Part shown: piece after piece, positions 43,372 to 52,356 of the stretch
Layout of the letters: the number at the start of each line of letters is the position of its first letter
Numbering within the stretch: the stretch's first letter is position 1
Source of the DNA: Acidobacteriaceae bacterium
GTDB lineage: Bacteria; Acidobacteriota; Terriglobia; Terriglobales; Acidobacteriaceae
Length of the DNA stretch: 64,000 nt
Direction: 5' to 3'
Assembly (NCBI GenBank): GCA_003168355.1
Contig: PMSQ01000133.1
Location: forward strand, 49,550 to 113,549
The notes under the pieces: model-generated
Seen by the model: only the letters and a program-made list of their open reading frames with translations
The model's database searches: none
Told to the model about the DNA's origin: nothing
Position numbers and translations under genes: made by a program

Positions 43372-44199
43372 ATGGGACAAGATCTTCTAGAAAAGCGTGT
43401 GGCGGTCCTCGGAGCCGGCAAAATGGGCGGCATCCTGCTCCAGGCGCTGCTTAAGAACGGCATGTTTTCGAAGGCGCTAACTTGCGCGACCGTGCAACAC
43501 GAAGAACGAGCAAAAGCGCTTAGTGCGAAACTGAAGATTAGCGTTGGCACCGATAACGCGGCAGCCGTCAAAGGAGCAGACATCATTTTGATCGGCGTAA
43601 AGCCACAAGTGGTTGACGAAGTCATGAATGAGATCCGGGAACAGATCACCCCCGCTCAGTTGATCGTCTCGGTGGCGGCGTCCGTGCCGACTTCATTGAT
43701 CGAGAAAAGTCTTCGCAAGAAGATCCCCGTCGTCCGCGCAATGCCCAATACACCTTGTTCGTTGGGGAGCGGAATGACGGCCGTGTGCAAAGGGAAATAC
43801 GCAGATGCCGGACATGTAGCCATCACGTGCAGAATGTTCGATGTAGTCGGCCGAACGGTGGTGGTGGACGAGAAGCACATGGATGCGGTCACAGGCCTTT
43901 CGGCGAGCGGGCCAGCCTACATCTACATCATCTTGGAGTCGCTAGCCGAGGCCGGTGTAAAAGTGGGTCTCCCCAGAGATATCGCTACACTTCTGGCTGC
44001 CCAAACCACCCTGGGATCTGCGCGCGTCGTTCTGGAAACCGGCGACCACCCCGCGTTGCTGAAAGACGCTGTGACCACGCCCGCCGGCTGCACGATTGAC
44101 GGAATCATGGAACTTGAAGAGGGCAAGTTACGAGTAACCCTGATCAAGGCTGTCGTGAGAGCGACACAGCGAGCCAAGGAATTGGCATTTACCAGCTAG
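43372..44199 (+). CDS. proC: Pyrroline-5-carboxylate reductase
   Basis: The 275-residue protein has the NADPH-binding VAVLGAGKMGGILLQALL, then VRAMPNTPCSLGSGMTA. The signature GLSASGPAYIYIILESLAEAG and KDAVTTPAGCTIDGI follow. It reduces 1-pyrroline-5-carboxylate to L-proline in the cytoplasm. It is the only gene on the plus strand within the 46-kb minus-strand locus. Proline is the expected substrate of the PltF-like ligase at 37897-39495, so a supply role for the pyrrole pathway is attractive. It could equally be the ordinary housekeeping gene that happens to lie here. Confidence 0.95.
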   Translation: MGQDLLEKRVAVLGAGKMGGILLQALLKNGMFSKALTCATVQHEERAKALSAKLKISVGTDNAAAVKGADIILIGVKPQVVDEVMNEIREQITPAQLIVSVAASVPTSLIEKSLRKKIPVVRAMPNTPCSLGSGMTAVCKGKYADAGHVAITCRMFDVVGRTVVVDEKHMDAVTGLSASGPAYIYIILESLAEAGVKVGLPRDIATLLAAQTTLGSARVVLETGDHPALLKDAVTTPAGCTIDGIMELEEGKLRVTLIKAVVRATQRAKELAFTS

Positions 44200-44291
44200 A
44201 GCGTGCGGGGCCATGACATTAACTCTAAGCCCGCTCTTGCATGTGAGCGCTCAACGTAGCTCAGCCACATCACCGAAGACTGAAGAAGCCG

Positions 44292-45272
44292 CTAGGCATT
44301 CGAACCATCCGAATTACGCTTCCAATCTCTCAATTGTACGGCGAGCTGCTGCATGTAGGACCTCGCTTCGAGTGGATGGAGGGCGCTGTGGGGTTTGCCC
44401 GCCGCAGCAGACTGGCCGGAACGAGAGGACGGAGAATCTCCAACCAACGGCACTTCCGTTACATGCTTCGTAATATCCAAATCAGCGATGACTTCCTCTA
44501 CCACCGGGAGCTCAATCACCTTTTGGCCCAAAGCGCAACCCAGCGACATCGCGTTGAAACAGAAGTTGTTGATGTTGCGCGGAATTCCTTCTGTAAAATG
44601 CGTGATGGCTCGCATTGCACCGGGGGCAAATAGACCGCCCCCCGAATAACCTGCGATGCGCAGACGATGATTGACGTAATGGCTACTCTCCTCGACCGAG
44701 AGCGGCGCGAGCCCGCTGAGCAAGGATATCCGCTGCTTGAGCTGCGAAAGGTTAGGCCTGGCTAGCTTGTCGGCGAGTTCCGGCTGGCCTGCGAGAATGA
44801 TCTGCAACAGCTTCGCCCGGGGAGTTTCGAAATCCGAGAGCAATCGGATCGTCTCCAGTACGGACGAATCAAGATTTTGCGCCTCATCTACGACGATGAT
44901 GAGCCGTTTTCCGGCACGGGCTTCCTGCAACAGGAGCTTATTGAATTCATCGTGCATGCGGACAAAATCCTGCTCGTAAGTCTCGCAGCCCAGTTCGGCG
45001 AGCAGGAACCGCATGAACTCCCGGGAGCTGCATTGTGTTTGAAAAAGAAACGCGGTGCGCACATCGCCGCGGAACTTCTCCAGCAAGTGAAACAGCAGCG
45101 TGGTTTTTCCCGTGCCCGGCTTGGCAATCAATGCCATAAAACCGCGTCCGGACTCAATGCCGTAATAGAGCGAGGCTAGCGCCTCACGATGCCCAGGACT
45201 TAGATACAGAAAACGAGGATCGGGCGTAACCCCAAATGGCTGTTCGCGTAGTCCGTAAAATTTCAGAAACAT
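44292..45272 (-). CDS. ExeA/GspA-type AAA ATPase of EPS loci
   Basis: The 326-residue protein starts with FYGLREQPFGVTPDPRFLYLSPGHREAL, typical of ExeA-like ATPases. It has the Walker A AKPGTGKTTLL (Lys present) and the Walker B IIVVDEAQNLD. LLSDFETPRAKLLQIILAGQPEL is sensor-region sequence. Such ATPases occur in exosortase-linked and other EPS gene sets. No exosortase gene is present in this window. The C-terminal 60 residues are low in motif content and hydrophilic. It lies downstream of the Fis-type gene by 159 bp and faces proC convergently. Confidence 0.88.
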   Translation of the reverse strand: MFLKFYGLREQPFGVTPDPRFLYLSPGHREALASLYYGIESGRGFMALIAKPGTGKTTLLFHLLEKFRGDVRTAFLFQTQCSSREFMRFLLAELGCETYEQDFVRMHDEFNKLLLQEARAGKRLIIVVDEAQNLDSSVLETIRLLSDFETPRAKLLQIILAGQPELADKLARPNLSQLKQRISLLSGLAPLSVEESSHYVNHRLRIAGYSGGGLFAPGAMRAITHFTEGIPRNINNFCFNAMSLGCALGQKVIELPVVEEVIADLDITKHVTEVPLVGDSPSSRSGQSAAAGKPHSALHPLEARSYMQQLAVQLRDWKRNSDGSNA

Positions 45273-45431
45273 TTCGAGTCCTTAACCTTGGGTTCCTGCT
45301 GGAAAGTGAAATAAATTCTGTTTACACTCTAGTTGCGTCCACGGACGCTGCTACTTGCTTTTTCGCCTTCCTTCGATCCACACCATTATAGCTATGCGAA
45401 GGTTGCAAAAAGCCAAGCAGCACCCTACGCC

Positions 45432-45716
45432 CTAGGTGGGTCCGACCGGAGGGGCAAGATTGTGGCGGCGAATCTTGTACAACAGTCCCCTGTAGCTGAT
45501 GCTCAACAATTGCGCCGCCCGCTTGCGATTCCATCCCGTGTGTTTGAGGGCGCTGCTGATGGCATGGATCTCCGCCTCATCACGGAAGCTGCGGAGCGAC
45601 AATTCCGGAAACGACGGGCTATAGAGAACCCCCGTACTTGGAGCGCGCCCCATGTCAGAAGCCTGATTTTGCTCGATGTTTCCGTTGCCGTCGGTTTTTG
45701 TGCTGACTTCGCTCAT
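45432..45716 (-). CDS. Fis-type helix-turn-helix DNA-binding protein
   Basis: I place the start at ATG 45716, because GGGGA lies six bases upstream and the longer open frame to 45884 overlaps the preceding gene with no homology. The protein is about 94 residues. The C-terminal 40 residues are a Fis/NtrC-type HTH (ISSALKHTGWNRKRAAQLL, then SYRGLLYKIRR). The N-terminal half is polar and shows no AAA+ or receiver domain, so it is a stand-alone DNA-binding unit. It probably controls the EPS/peptide locus; the target sites are unknown. Confidence 0.75.
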   Translation of the reverse strand: MSEVSTKTDGNGNIEQNQASDMGRAPSTGVLYSPSFPELSLRSFRDEAEIHAISSALKHTGWNRKRAAQLLSISYRGLLYKIRRHNLAPPVGPT

Positions 45717-45864
45717 ATAAGTCCCCATCCCAAGAGCCGAGCGACCAAGGTCGCTAGCCGCTGGGCAGAATAGTTTTCCTACACTGCTGCGCCGCCCGCC
45801 GGGCAACTGCCCCGGCAGAGCGTCGACTGTATGACTGATTCGGTCAGGGGAGGCAGAAAAAGGC

Positions 45865-46425
45865 TTAGGCAACTTCCACAGCATACCCTTGGATTCGGAT
45901 CGACAACGAGCGTTGGATCGGCTCCAGTGAAATCATCAGGCTCTGGTTGCCGTTCTGCCCAGCCAGAACGCCTTCAACTCCATCGAGACATCCGCCCCGT
46001 ATTCGTACACGTTGGCCCACTTTCAGAAACGGATGTTCTTCGAAGGGCACGTTGCTTGTAAGCAGCGTCCGGATATCCTGAATCTGACTCTCAGGAATTG
46101 CCGTTCCCGCACCATTGATGCCAACGAATCCCGCGACGCCATGCGCTCGTAGAACACGCAGGCGCTCCGGCGAAGAAAAGACCACGCGCACAAAATTGTA
46201 ACCAGAGAAAAGCGGCAACTCGACTTCCTTCGTCCGATCACTCCACTTGTGGGTGCGCTTTACCAAGGGAAGAAAAGTTTCAATTCCTTGCTGCTCCAAT
46301 TGCTCGGAAACCATCTTCTCGTGGCGAGACCGAGTACGGATCGCGTACCACTGCGGCTGATGGCATAACGGGATCGTGCTGAGCCCGTTGAACTCCACTC
46401 CCAATTGTGCGCTACCGCTACTCAT
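45865..46425 (-). CDS. NusG-paralogue transcription antiterminator (RfaH/UpxY/LoaP type)
   Basis: The 186-residue protein has an NGN domain starting at QWYAIRTRSRHEKMVSEQL, with FLPLVKRTHKWSDRTKEVELPLFSGYNFV, and a C-terminal KOW motif (VGQRVRIRGGCLDGVEGVL). Paralogues of this kind sit at the heads of long capsule, EPS or antibiotic operons. They bind RNA polymerase and let it read through terminators. It is the first gene of the roughly 46-kb minus-strand locus, exactly where such a factor is expected. GAGGG is seven bases before the ATG. Confidence 0.9.
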   Translation of the reverse strand: MSSGSAQLGVEFNGLSTIPLCHQPQWYAIRTRSRHEKMVSEQLEQQGIETFLPLVKRTHKWSDRTKEVELPLFSGYNFVRVVFSSPERLRVLRAHGVAGFVGINGAGTAIPESQIQDIRTLLTSNVPFEEHPFLKVGQRVRIRGGCLDGVEGVLAGQNGNQSLMISLEPIQRSLSIRIQGYAVEVA

Positions 46426-47078
46426 AGCTCCGCCCTCTGAGTCACATTCGACTCTGTCTCAAAGTAAGTACGGTCCTCGCTGGAGGTGGCGGAACCAGCT
46501 AGGGAGTTAACAACCTGCAATCGGGGGGAGAACAAACGCTTGAAGGCCAGCTAAGGGGCAAACCGCCCCCCACATATTGCCGCGATCTTATCCCGCCCGT
46601 GCAAATTGCTGCAAGAGGAGAAAAGTAAAGAGTCAAAAGTCTCCATCAGCCGTGACGCTCTGTTCCCAGCTACGATGGCTAACCAGTTGAAACGTATCAA
46701 GATCCAAGATGACACGCTTGTCGACTCCACAAATTTCGCTCGTCGGTGCGACAATTGAGCGAGAAAAATCATGGGATCGAGCTGTGATTTGTCAATACCA
46801 CGAAAGTGGCATCTCGATCCGCTCCAAACCCCCTGAATGGCGTGCCACACGGGCGATTTGCTCGATTTCGCAGTCCCGCCGCGTATCCCCCAGTAGTGCT
46901 ATATACTCCGAGTCGAAATTCCCCTATTCTTGTCTTAAGGATTGTGAACTCAGGGGCGCTGGCGAATCTTGTGGCTGTTGGCATAAGGAGTTCGGGCGCG
47001 ACACGATCTGCAACATCTCGGCAAGAGCTTCATCCTGTCCTGATAACTCGCCAGATTGAAAGGCCCAAGGGTATCGCT
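46426..47078. other. Divergent regulatory region, 653 bp
   Basis: This region lies between the antiterminator gene (leftward) and the LuxR-type gene (rightward), so it should contain the main promoter and leader of the large locus. An AT-rich CTATATACTCC near 46910 could be a -10 element for the rightward gene, but the -35 is not clear. The plus-strand frame continues open upstream of the LuxR-type start, yet the segment lacks protein-like composition. No RNA family was recognised. Confidence 0.5.
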
Positions 47079-47864
47079 ATGGCTCATCTAACAGCGGTTT
47101 CGAATCAAGTCCGGCCCCGGGTTCTGGCCGCGGATAGTACATCCATGACCACGCAGTTGCTGGTGGACGCGCTGGGACGGGATACACAGTTCCAGATGAT
47201 TGAGTCGCCGTCCAACGCCCCAGCTCTGCTGGCGCTGGTAAAGAAGGAGAAGCCTCAAATTGCGGTAATCAGCGCCAAGCTTGGAGAGTCCATTGCAGGT
47301 GGCTTCGACCTGGTGCGCGAAATTCGTGCCCAGTCGCCAGGGACGCGCGTGATCGTCCTACTCGATTCTTCAGAACGCACCTCGGTCACGGAAGCGTTTC
47401 GGGCCGGAGCCCAGGGCGTTTTCTGTCGCACCGAAGCCTTCCGCTTGCTGGCCAAATGTATCCAATGCGTGGACAACGGCCAGGTTTGGGCCAGCAGCAC
47501 GGAATTGCAATTCCTGCTCGAGGCTCTGGCTCAGCCGCCGCTCGCGGGCTGCCTGAACATAAATGGCGGTTTACTCTCAGCGCGAGAAACCGACGTGGTG
47601 CGGTGTGTGGCCGAGGGACTTACCAATCGCGAGATCGCTCAACGTTTGAAGCTGACAGAGCACACCGTCAAGAATTATCTCTTTCGGATTTTCGACAAGC
47701 TGGGGGTCTCCAGCCGGGTTGAAGTAGTCCTTTATGCTTTCCGCAACGGAAACACACCGCGCACTTCTCCGACTCCTTCTTCCCGCCGGATCTCGCAATC
47801 GGTTACGGCCTCGCCACGAGTGCTGGCTAAGGTCCCAGTGACGATCCGCAGCACGACCACCTAA
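47079..47864 (+). CDS. LuxR/NarL-type response regulator with degenerate receiver
   Basis: I start at ATG 47079 (AAGG eight bases upstream); the protein has about 261 residues. The N-terminal 125 residues follow the receiver fold, but the phospho-accepting Asp is replaced: PQIAVISAKLGE stands where a D is expected in V-x-x-D. The conserved Lys is Arg in GVFCRTE. The C-terminal HTH is canonical (LSARETDVVRCVAEGLTNREIAQRLKLTEHTVKNYLFRIF, key part). It is divergent from the antiterminator gene and is a candidate regulator of the locus that would respond to something other than phosphorylation. Confidence 0.85.
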   Translation: MAHLTAVSNQVRPRVLAADSTSMTTQLLVDALGRDTQFQMIESPSNAPALLALVKKEKPQIAVISAKLGESIAGGFDLVREIRAQSPGTRVIVLLDSSERTSVTEAFRAGAQGVFCRTEAFRLLAKCIQCVDNGQVWASSTELQFLLEALAQPPLAGCLNINGGLLSARETDVVRCVAEGLTNREIAQRLKLTEHTVKNYLFRIFDKLGVSSRVEVVLYAFRNGNTPRTSPTPSSRRISQSVTASPRVLAKVPVTIRSTTT

Positions 47865-47956
47865 AACACGGTGGCAAGAAACTCCCTTTCACGGATGTAA
47901 GCAAGCTGGGCGCCTGGCAGCGCTCCGCAGCATTCCCAATTCGAAGATTGCTGCCG

Positions 47957-49477
47957 TCAGCGGGGCAACCTGAAGTTCAGCGTAACCGTTGTTTGCATCT
48001 CCACAGGCTGCCCTTTGACGATGCGCGGTCTGAATCGCCACTGTTTCACCGCCGCGATTGCGGCGTCGGCCAGCAGCCGCTGACCGCTGAGTAGCTTCAC
48101 CTCTTCTATCGCGCCATCGCGGCGGGTGCGAACGTCCAACACCACTGCCCCTTGGATTTGCTGCCGCAGGGCTTCCTCGGGATAATCCGGTTCAACGCGA
48201 TGAAGCAAGCTGCCTTCCGCCAGCTCCGGTGACACCTCAAGGATTCCCGCCTGATCCGCGTTGGAGGCGTGTCGCACTCCCGCAACATCTGTGCTGGTTG
48301 CGCTTGTCGCTCCCGCAGGCGGCATTCGGAAAACTTCTTTCCCATTCTCGTAAACCAGGAGGGTACCTTCCGGGGAAATGGAATCCGTTGTGCCGGCCAC
48401 CGGAGTTTTCGGCGGCGCAAGCTCATTTTTCCTCTCACCGGGCGGAGCCGTCGAGTTTCCTGGCCCAAACGGGGCGAGTGTGGAACTCGCATCGGATGCA
48501 GCTTTCGCATCTGACGCCCGAACTGCTGTGCCATGCAGTGCTGCGTCTGCCTGCGCCGCCCCATTCCCCGCGGTGAGAGCGCCGCCGACGGCTGCATTCG
48601 TTACCTGTCCCCGAACGCCCGTGGTCCTTAGCCGGCCCACGCGAAACCCTACCAGAGTTCCCAGCAGCGCCACGCAAGCTACCACCACCACGCCAAGCGT
48701 GAAGGTCACAGTGTCAAATCCACTCCGCGGACTTCGCCCAAGAGCCTCCGGGCTCACCTCTTCTTTTTCTTTTTTCAGATTCGTCGAGCCTGCCTGCGCA
48801 TCTTCCAGTTCAGTCGCCGCAATCGGCAGAGCTGGCATCGCGGGATTCTGCGCTGCGGCGGCACCGAACGGATCGCTGCCTCGCTCCAGATTCTTCAGTA
48901 TGCGGTCGGCCAGCACTTCCAGAGTGAGTTTGTCCCTCTCTCCGAACGTCCCGATCCGCGACGAAAAGACTTCCAGGACACCGGCCAAATCGCCATTCCG
49001 CAGCAGGGGCAGAATCATTACCGAACGCACTCCCAAACTCCGCGAAGCCTCGATATCGGCACGCGGGTCGGCCTGCGCATCATGGCAATGCTGCACTTGC
49101 CTCGTCTTTATGCACTGCGCGGTCAGACCTTGTTCGCTGCTCAGGCGCGCGCCCAACTCCGGAGCATTGGCCCCACTACTCGCCCGGCACACCATTTCTC
49201 CGTCGCGCTCCAGAATGACCGCGGCGCCGGTTGCCCCAGTGGCCAGGCATGCCTGCTCCACAATTTCGTTGAGCACAACGTCCAGCGCCAGACCCGCCGA
49301 GAGTTCCGGCGAAACCCGGCCTCCTCCGTGCGCGGCAAACTTTGCCGCCAGATCCGCCAAGTCCGATTCCACCCCCGTCCTCGCCGTTTGCGACGCGGTT
49401 TCGCCCTCTGCGCCCTTTTCTGCTGCCGACAAAGCTGGTTTTGCGGGATCAGGCCCGAATATCGGATGGTGCGCCAT
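47957..49477 (-). CDS. GAF-TM-TonB C-terminal fusion protein
   Basis: The 506-residue protein has a cytoplasmic GAF domain (about 60-205; ATGAAVILERDGEMVCRAS, VRSVMILPLLRNGDLAGVLEVFS). A linker and one membrane helix follow (about 268-290, TLGVVVVACVALLGTLVGF). After an Ala/Gly/Pro-rich periplasmic span comes a TonB-type C-terminal domain (about 430-506; PDYPEEALRQQIQGAVVLDV, AAIAAVKQWRFRP). The TonB domain would contact outer-membrane receptors or the envelope, and the GAF domain would sense a small ligand in the cytoplasm. No ExbB/ExbD genes are nearby. It converges with the LuxR-type gene. Confidence 0.85.
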   Translation of the reverse strand: MAHHPIFGPDPAKPALSAAEKGAEGETASQTARTGVESDLADLAAKFAAHGGGRVSPELSAGLALDVVLNEIVEQACLATGATGAAVILERDGEMVCRASSGANAPELGARLSSEQGLTAQCIKTRQVQHCHDAQADPRADIEASRSLGVRSVMILPLLRNGDLAGVLEVFSSRIGTFGERDKLTLEVLADRILKNLERGSDPFGAAAAQNPAMPALPIAATELEDAQAGSTNLKKEKEEVSPEALGRSPRSGFDTVTFTLGVVVVACVALLGTLVGFRVGRLRTTGVRGQVTNAAVGGALTAGNGAAQADAALHGTAVRASDAKAASDASSTLAPFGPGNSTAPPGERKNELAPPKTPVAGTTDSISPEGTLLVYENGKEVFRMPPAGATSATSTDVAGVRHASNADQAGILEVSPELAEGSLLHRVEPDYPEEALRQQIQGAVVLDVRTRRDGAIEEVKLLSGQRLLADAAIAAVKQWRFRPRIVKGQPVEMQTTVTLNFRLPR

Positions 49478-49796
49478 ACAAGAAGAACAGCCGAACGGAA
49501 CATCTGCGTCTTAAGCGGAGTTTCGCCCCAAATTAGAGGGTTGTCAATATGCATTCGGTGTCCCCGCAACGTCCGCCCGGCGGTCCCAAAACGGTAGTAA
49601 TTAAGGACGGCAGGTCATCCGTGCTAGAGTTTTTTGTGTTCTCTCCTTGGTATAAAAAATGTTAGAATCACTTAATCTTGGGCGGGCTAGAATGTACCCT
49701 CCAGGTCTGAATTTCTTTAGCTTCCTCCCCGTGGCTTTTCTTTCGAACACCTCAAAACAGAGCGTTTCAAGATCTTTAATCCAGGGAGTTTGAAAC
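49478..49796. other. Divergent promoter region, 319 bp
   Basis: The gap lies between the GAF-TonB gene and ugd, which are read away from each other. An AT-rich patch around 49630-49675 (TTTTTTGTG, TATAAAAAATG, TTAGAATCA) is the best place for the ugd promoter. I cannot fix the boxes. No gene is seen in it. Confidence 0.5.
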
Positions 49797-51203
49797 ATGC
49801 GGATCGCCGTGGTTGGTTCCGGATACGTAGGATTGGTTGCTGGCGCTTGCTTTGCCGACCTTGGCCATGACGTCATTCTCGTCGACAACGACGAACGCAA
49901 ATTATCCGCCCTCAAGAACGGGCAAGTCCCCATCCACGAAAACTTCCTGCCCGAACTGTTGAGCCGGCACCGTGGACAGCGTCTTACTTTCTCTGACGAT
50001 CTGCAGCAGGCCGTACGCGCCAGTTCCGCCATCTTCGTCGCCGTCGGCACGCCGCCTACGGAACGCGGCGAGGCTGACCTGTCCTACGTCGAGTCGGTCG
50101 CTCGCGAGATCTCCGGCGCCATCAACGGATACAAAGTGATTGTCGAGAAGAGTACGGTTCCGGTCTATACCAGCGAATGGGTTCGCAAAATCATTTTGCG
50201 CAACGGCGCTGAGCCCGAGTCCTTCGACGTCACCTCCAACCCTGAGTTTTTGCGCGAAGGCACCGCTGTTACCGATTTTCTGTTCCCCGATCGCATCGTC
50301 GTCGGCTGCGACACCGAGCGTGCCGCCGATGTTCTCCGGCAGGTCTACGAACCACTCACCAGCGGCAGCTATTACTTACGGAGTGATGCCATCCCGCAGC
50401 CCGACCGCGCCTCGATTCCCGCAGCCATCATCGTCACCACCACCAAGAGTGCGGAGCTGATCAAACACGCCTCCAACGCATTTCTCGCCATGAAGATCTC
50501 CTTTATCAACGCAGTCGCTTCCATCTGTGAATCCGTGGGCGCCAACGTCAATCAGGTATGCCACGGCATCGGCACCGACTCCCGCATCGGCCCCCGATTC
50601 CTGAATCCCGGAATCGGCTACGGCGGTTCCTGCTTCCCCAAAGACGTAATGGCCTTCCGCGCCGTCGCCCGCGAGTGCGGCTATGATTTCCGCCTGCTCG
50701 ATGAAGTCATGCGCATCAACGAGGACCAGCGCGATCGTTTCCTCCGCAAAGTGCGCAGCGCGCTTTGGACCCTCCGTGGCAAGCACCTCGGCGTCCTCGG
50801 CCTTGCCTTCAAAGGCGGCACGGACGACATTCGCGAATCGCCCGCCATTCTCATCGTGCAGGCTCTGTTGCAGGAAGGCTGCAAGATCACCGCCTACGAT
50901 CCCGCCGCCATGGAGCGCGCTCAGGAAGTGATGAACTCCACCCTTAAATACGCCGCCTCCGCCTATGAAGCGGCCCGAGGCGCCGATGCCCTGCTGATCC
51001 TCACCGAGTGGGAGGAGTTTGCTAACCTCGATCTAAGCCGCCTGAACCAGGAACTCAAATATCCCATCGTGATCGACGGCCGCAATCTGTACGATTCCGA
51101 GGTGATGGCGGCAAACGGCTTCACCTACTACAGCGTGGGACGTGCGGCCTGTCATCCCGAGGGCGTTCCTGCTGCTCTGCGGAACGGCGCCAAGAAGGCA
51201 TGA
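49797..51203 (+). CDS. ugd: UDP-glucose 6-dehydrogenase
   Basis: The 468-residue protein has [26 protein letters not shown] for NAD binding. [25 protein letters not shown] and [15 protein letters not shown] (with the catalytic Cys) follow. [16 protein letters not shown] is at the C-terminal domain. It oxidises UDP-glucose twice to UDP-glucuronate. Its stop overlaps the ATG of the next gene (ATGA at 51200-51203), so the two enzymes are made together and would convert UDP-glucose to UDP-xylose. It probably supplies precursors to the EPS pathway although it is read in the other direction. Confidence 0.95.
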   Translation: MRIAVVGSGYVGLVAGACFADLGHDVILVDNDERKLSALKNGQVPIHENFLPELLSRHRGQRLTFSDDLQQAVRASSAIFVAVGTPPTERGEADLSYVESVAREISGAINGYKVIVEKSTVPVYTSEWVRKIILRNGAEPESFDVTSNPEFLREGTAVTDFLFPDRIVVGCDTERAADVLRQVYEPLTSGSYYLRSDAIPQPDRASIPAAIIVTTTKSAELIKHASNAFLAMKISFINAVASICESVGANVNQVCHGIGTDSRIGPRFLNPGIGYGGSCFPKDVMAFRAVARECGYDFRLLDEVMRINEDQRDRFLRKVRSALWTLRGKHLGVLGLAFKGGTDDIRESPAILIVQALLQEGCKITAYDPAAMERAQEVMNSTLKYAASAYEAARGADALLILTEWEEFANLDLSRLNQELKYPIVIDGRNLYDSEVMAANGFTYYSVGRAACHPEGVPAALRNGAKKA

Positions 51204-52159
51204 GCCCGCAACGTGCCTTGGTCACCGGTGGCGCCGGGTTCCTGGGATCCCATCTCTGCGATGCCTTGCTCGGCGAGGGCTGGAGCGTGGTTGTCGTCGA
51301 CAACCTGCTCACCGGCCGCCGCGCGAATCTTGACCATCTCCAAAATGATTCCCGTTTCGATTTTATAAATAAAGACATTTGCAAACCCTTCGACTTCGGC
51401 AAAGTCGATTTCGTCTTCCACTTCGCCAGTCCCGCCAGCCCGGTGGATTACACCATCCACGGCATTCCCACGCTGAAAGTCGGTTCGCTCGGAACGTTTC
51501 ATGCCCTCGATGTCGCCCACAAGTACTGCGCAAAGTATCTCGTCTCCTCCACCTCGGAATGCTACGGCGATCCGCTCGAGCATCCCCAGAAGGAAACCTA
51601 CTGGGGCAACGTGAATTCCATCGGACCACGTTCCGTCTACGACGAAGCCAAGCGCTTCACCGAAGCCGTTACCATGGCCTATCACCGTTACCACAAAGTG
51701 GATACGCGCATCGCGCGCATTTTCAACACCTACGGCCCGCGCATGCAACTCAACGACGGCCGCGTCGTCCCCAACTTCATGAAGCAGGCTCTGCGCGGCG
51801 AACCGCTCACCGTCTACGGCGACGGCAGCCAGACCCGCAGCTTCTGCTACGTCAGCGACGAAATCGACGGCTTCATTCGTTTAGCGAAATCTTCGGAACA
51901 CCTGCCGGTAAACATCGGCAATCCGAATGAGTTCACAATTCTCGAATGCGCGCAGCACGTAATAAAGGTGACGGGATCGAAAAGTAAGATCAGTTACGAG
52001 CCGCTACCCCAGGACGATCCCAAACAGCGCCGTCCCGACATTACCAAAGCCCGCCAACTCCTCGGCTGGGAACCAAAGATTCAACTCGAAGCCGGCCTGC
52101 AAATGTCATTGGATTATTTCCGGAAAGCCGTAGCAGAAGAAGCCACGACAGCAAGGTAG
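51200..52159 (+). CDS. UDP-glucuronate decarboxylase (UDP-xylose synthase)
   Basis: The 319-residue extended short-chain dehydrogenase has [17 protein letters not shown] for [16 protein letters not shown] is typical of UXS enzymes, and [14 protein letters not shown] and [12 protein letters not shown] carry the catalytic Tyr/Lys. [12 protein letters not shown] and [12 protein letters not shown] follow. It decarboxylates UDP-glucuronate to UDP-xylose. The start overlaps the ugd stop. The order ugd then uxs makes the assignment firm. It is followed by repeats at 52156-52318. Confidence 0.95.
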   Translation: MSPQRALVTGGAGFLGSHLCDALLGEGWSVVVVDNLLTGRRANLDHLQNDSRFDFINKDICKPFDFGKVDFVFHFASPASPVDYTIHGIPTLKVGSLGTFHALDVAHKYCAKYLVSSTSECYGDPLEHPQKETYWGNVNSIGPRSVYDEAKRFTEAVTMAYHRYHKVDTRIARIFNTYGPRMQLNDGRVVPNFMKQALRGEPLTVYGDGSQTRSFCYVSDEIDGFIRLAKSSEHLPVNIGNPNEFTILECAQHVIKVTGSKSKISYEPLPQDDPKQRRPDITKARQLLGWEPKIQLEAGLQMSLDYFRKAVAEEATTAR

Positions 52160-52318
52160 CCACCACCGGCCATGTGGGGACAGCCGCCCAAGCCTGCCCT
52201 GAGCGCGGTCGAAGGGGCTTGTCCATCGGGCCGCAGGCCCGATACCAGCAATCGGAGCGCCGCAAGCAAGAACTGCAAGAACTACAAGGTGGGCACTACA
52301 CCGAAGTAGCCACCACCG
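52156..52318. repeat. Short direct repeat pair and palindrome after the UDP-xylose synthase gene
   Basis: GTAGCCACCACCG occurs at 52156-52168 and again at 52306-52318, and a similar CATG-containing stretch follows each copy. Between them lies a perfect 8-bp inverted repeat with a 3-base loop (ATCGGGCC-GCA-GGCCCGAT, 52225-52243). The hairpin lacks a T tract. It lies between convergent genes and may act as a bidirectional terminator or be part of a dispersed intergenic element. Confidence 0.6.
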
Positions 52319-52356
52319 CGCATGCGAGGAGCCCTCAAGGATGAGGAATCAAGCCG

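Noticed and set aside
44292..45272. Exosortase/PEP-CTERM system suggested by the ExeA-type ATPase
   Set aside because: No exosortase gene and no PEP-CTERM sorting tail was found in the window. The ATPase alone is not enough.
21261..46450. Shared CTGAGTCACATT at about 21269 and 46437, both upstream of minus-strand genes
   Set aside because: The match is short enough to be expected by chance in 64 kb, and I found no third copy before other genes. It would need a motif search across related loci.
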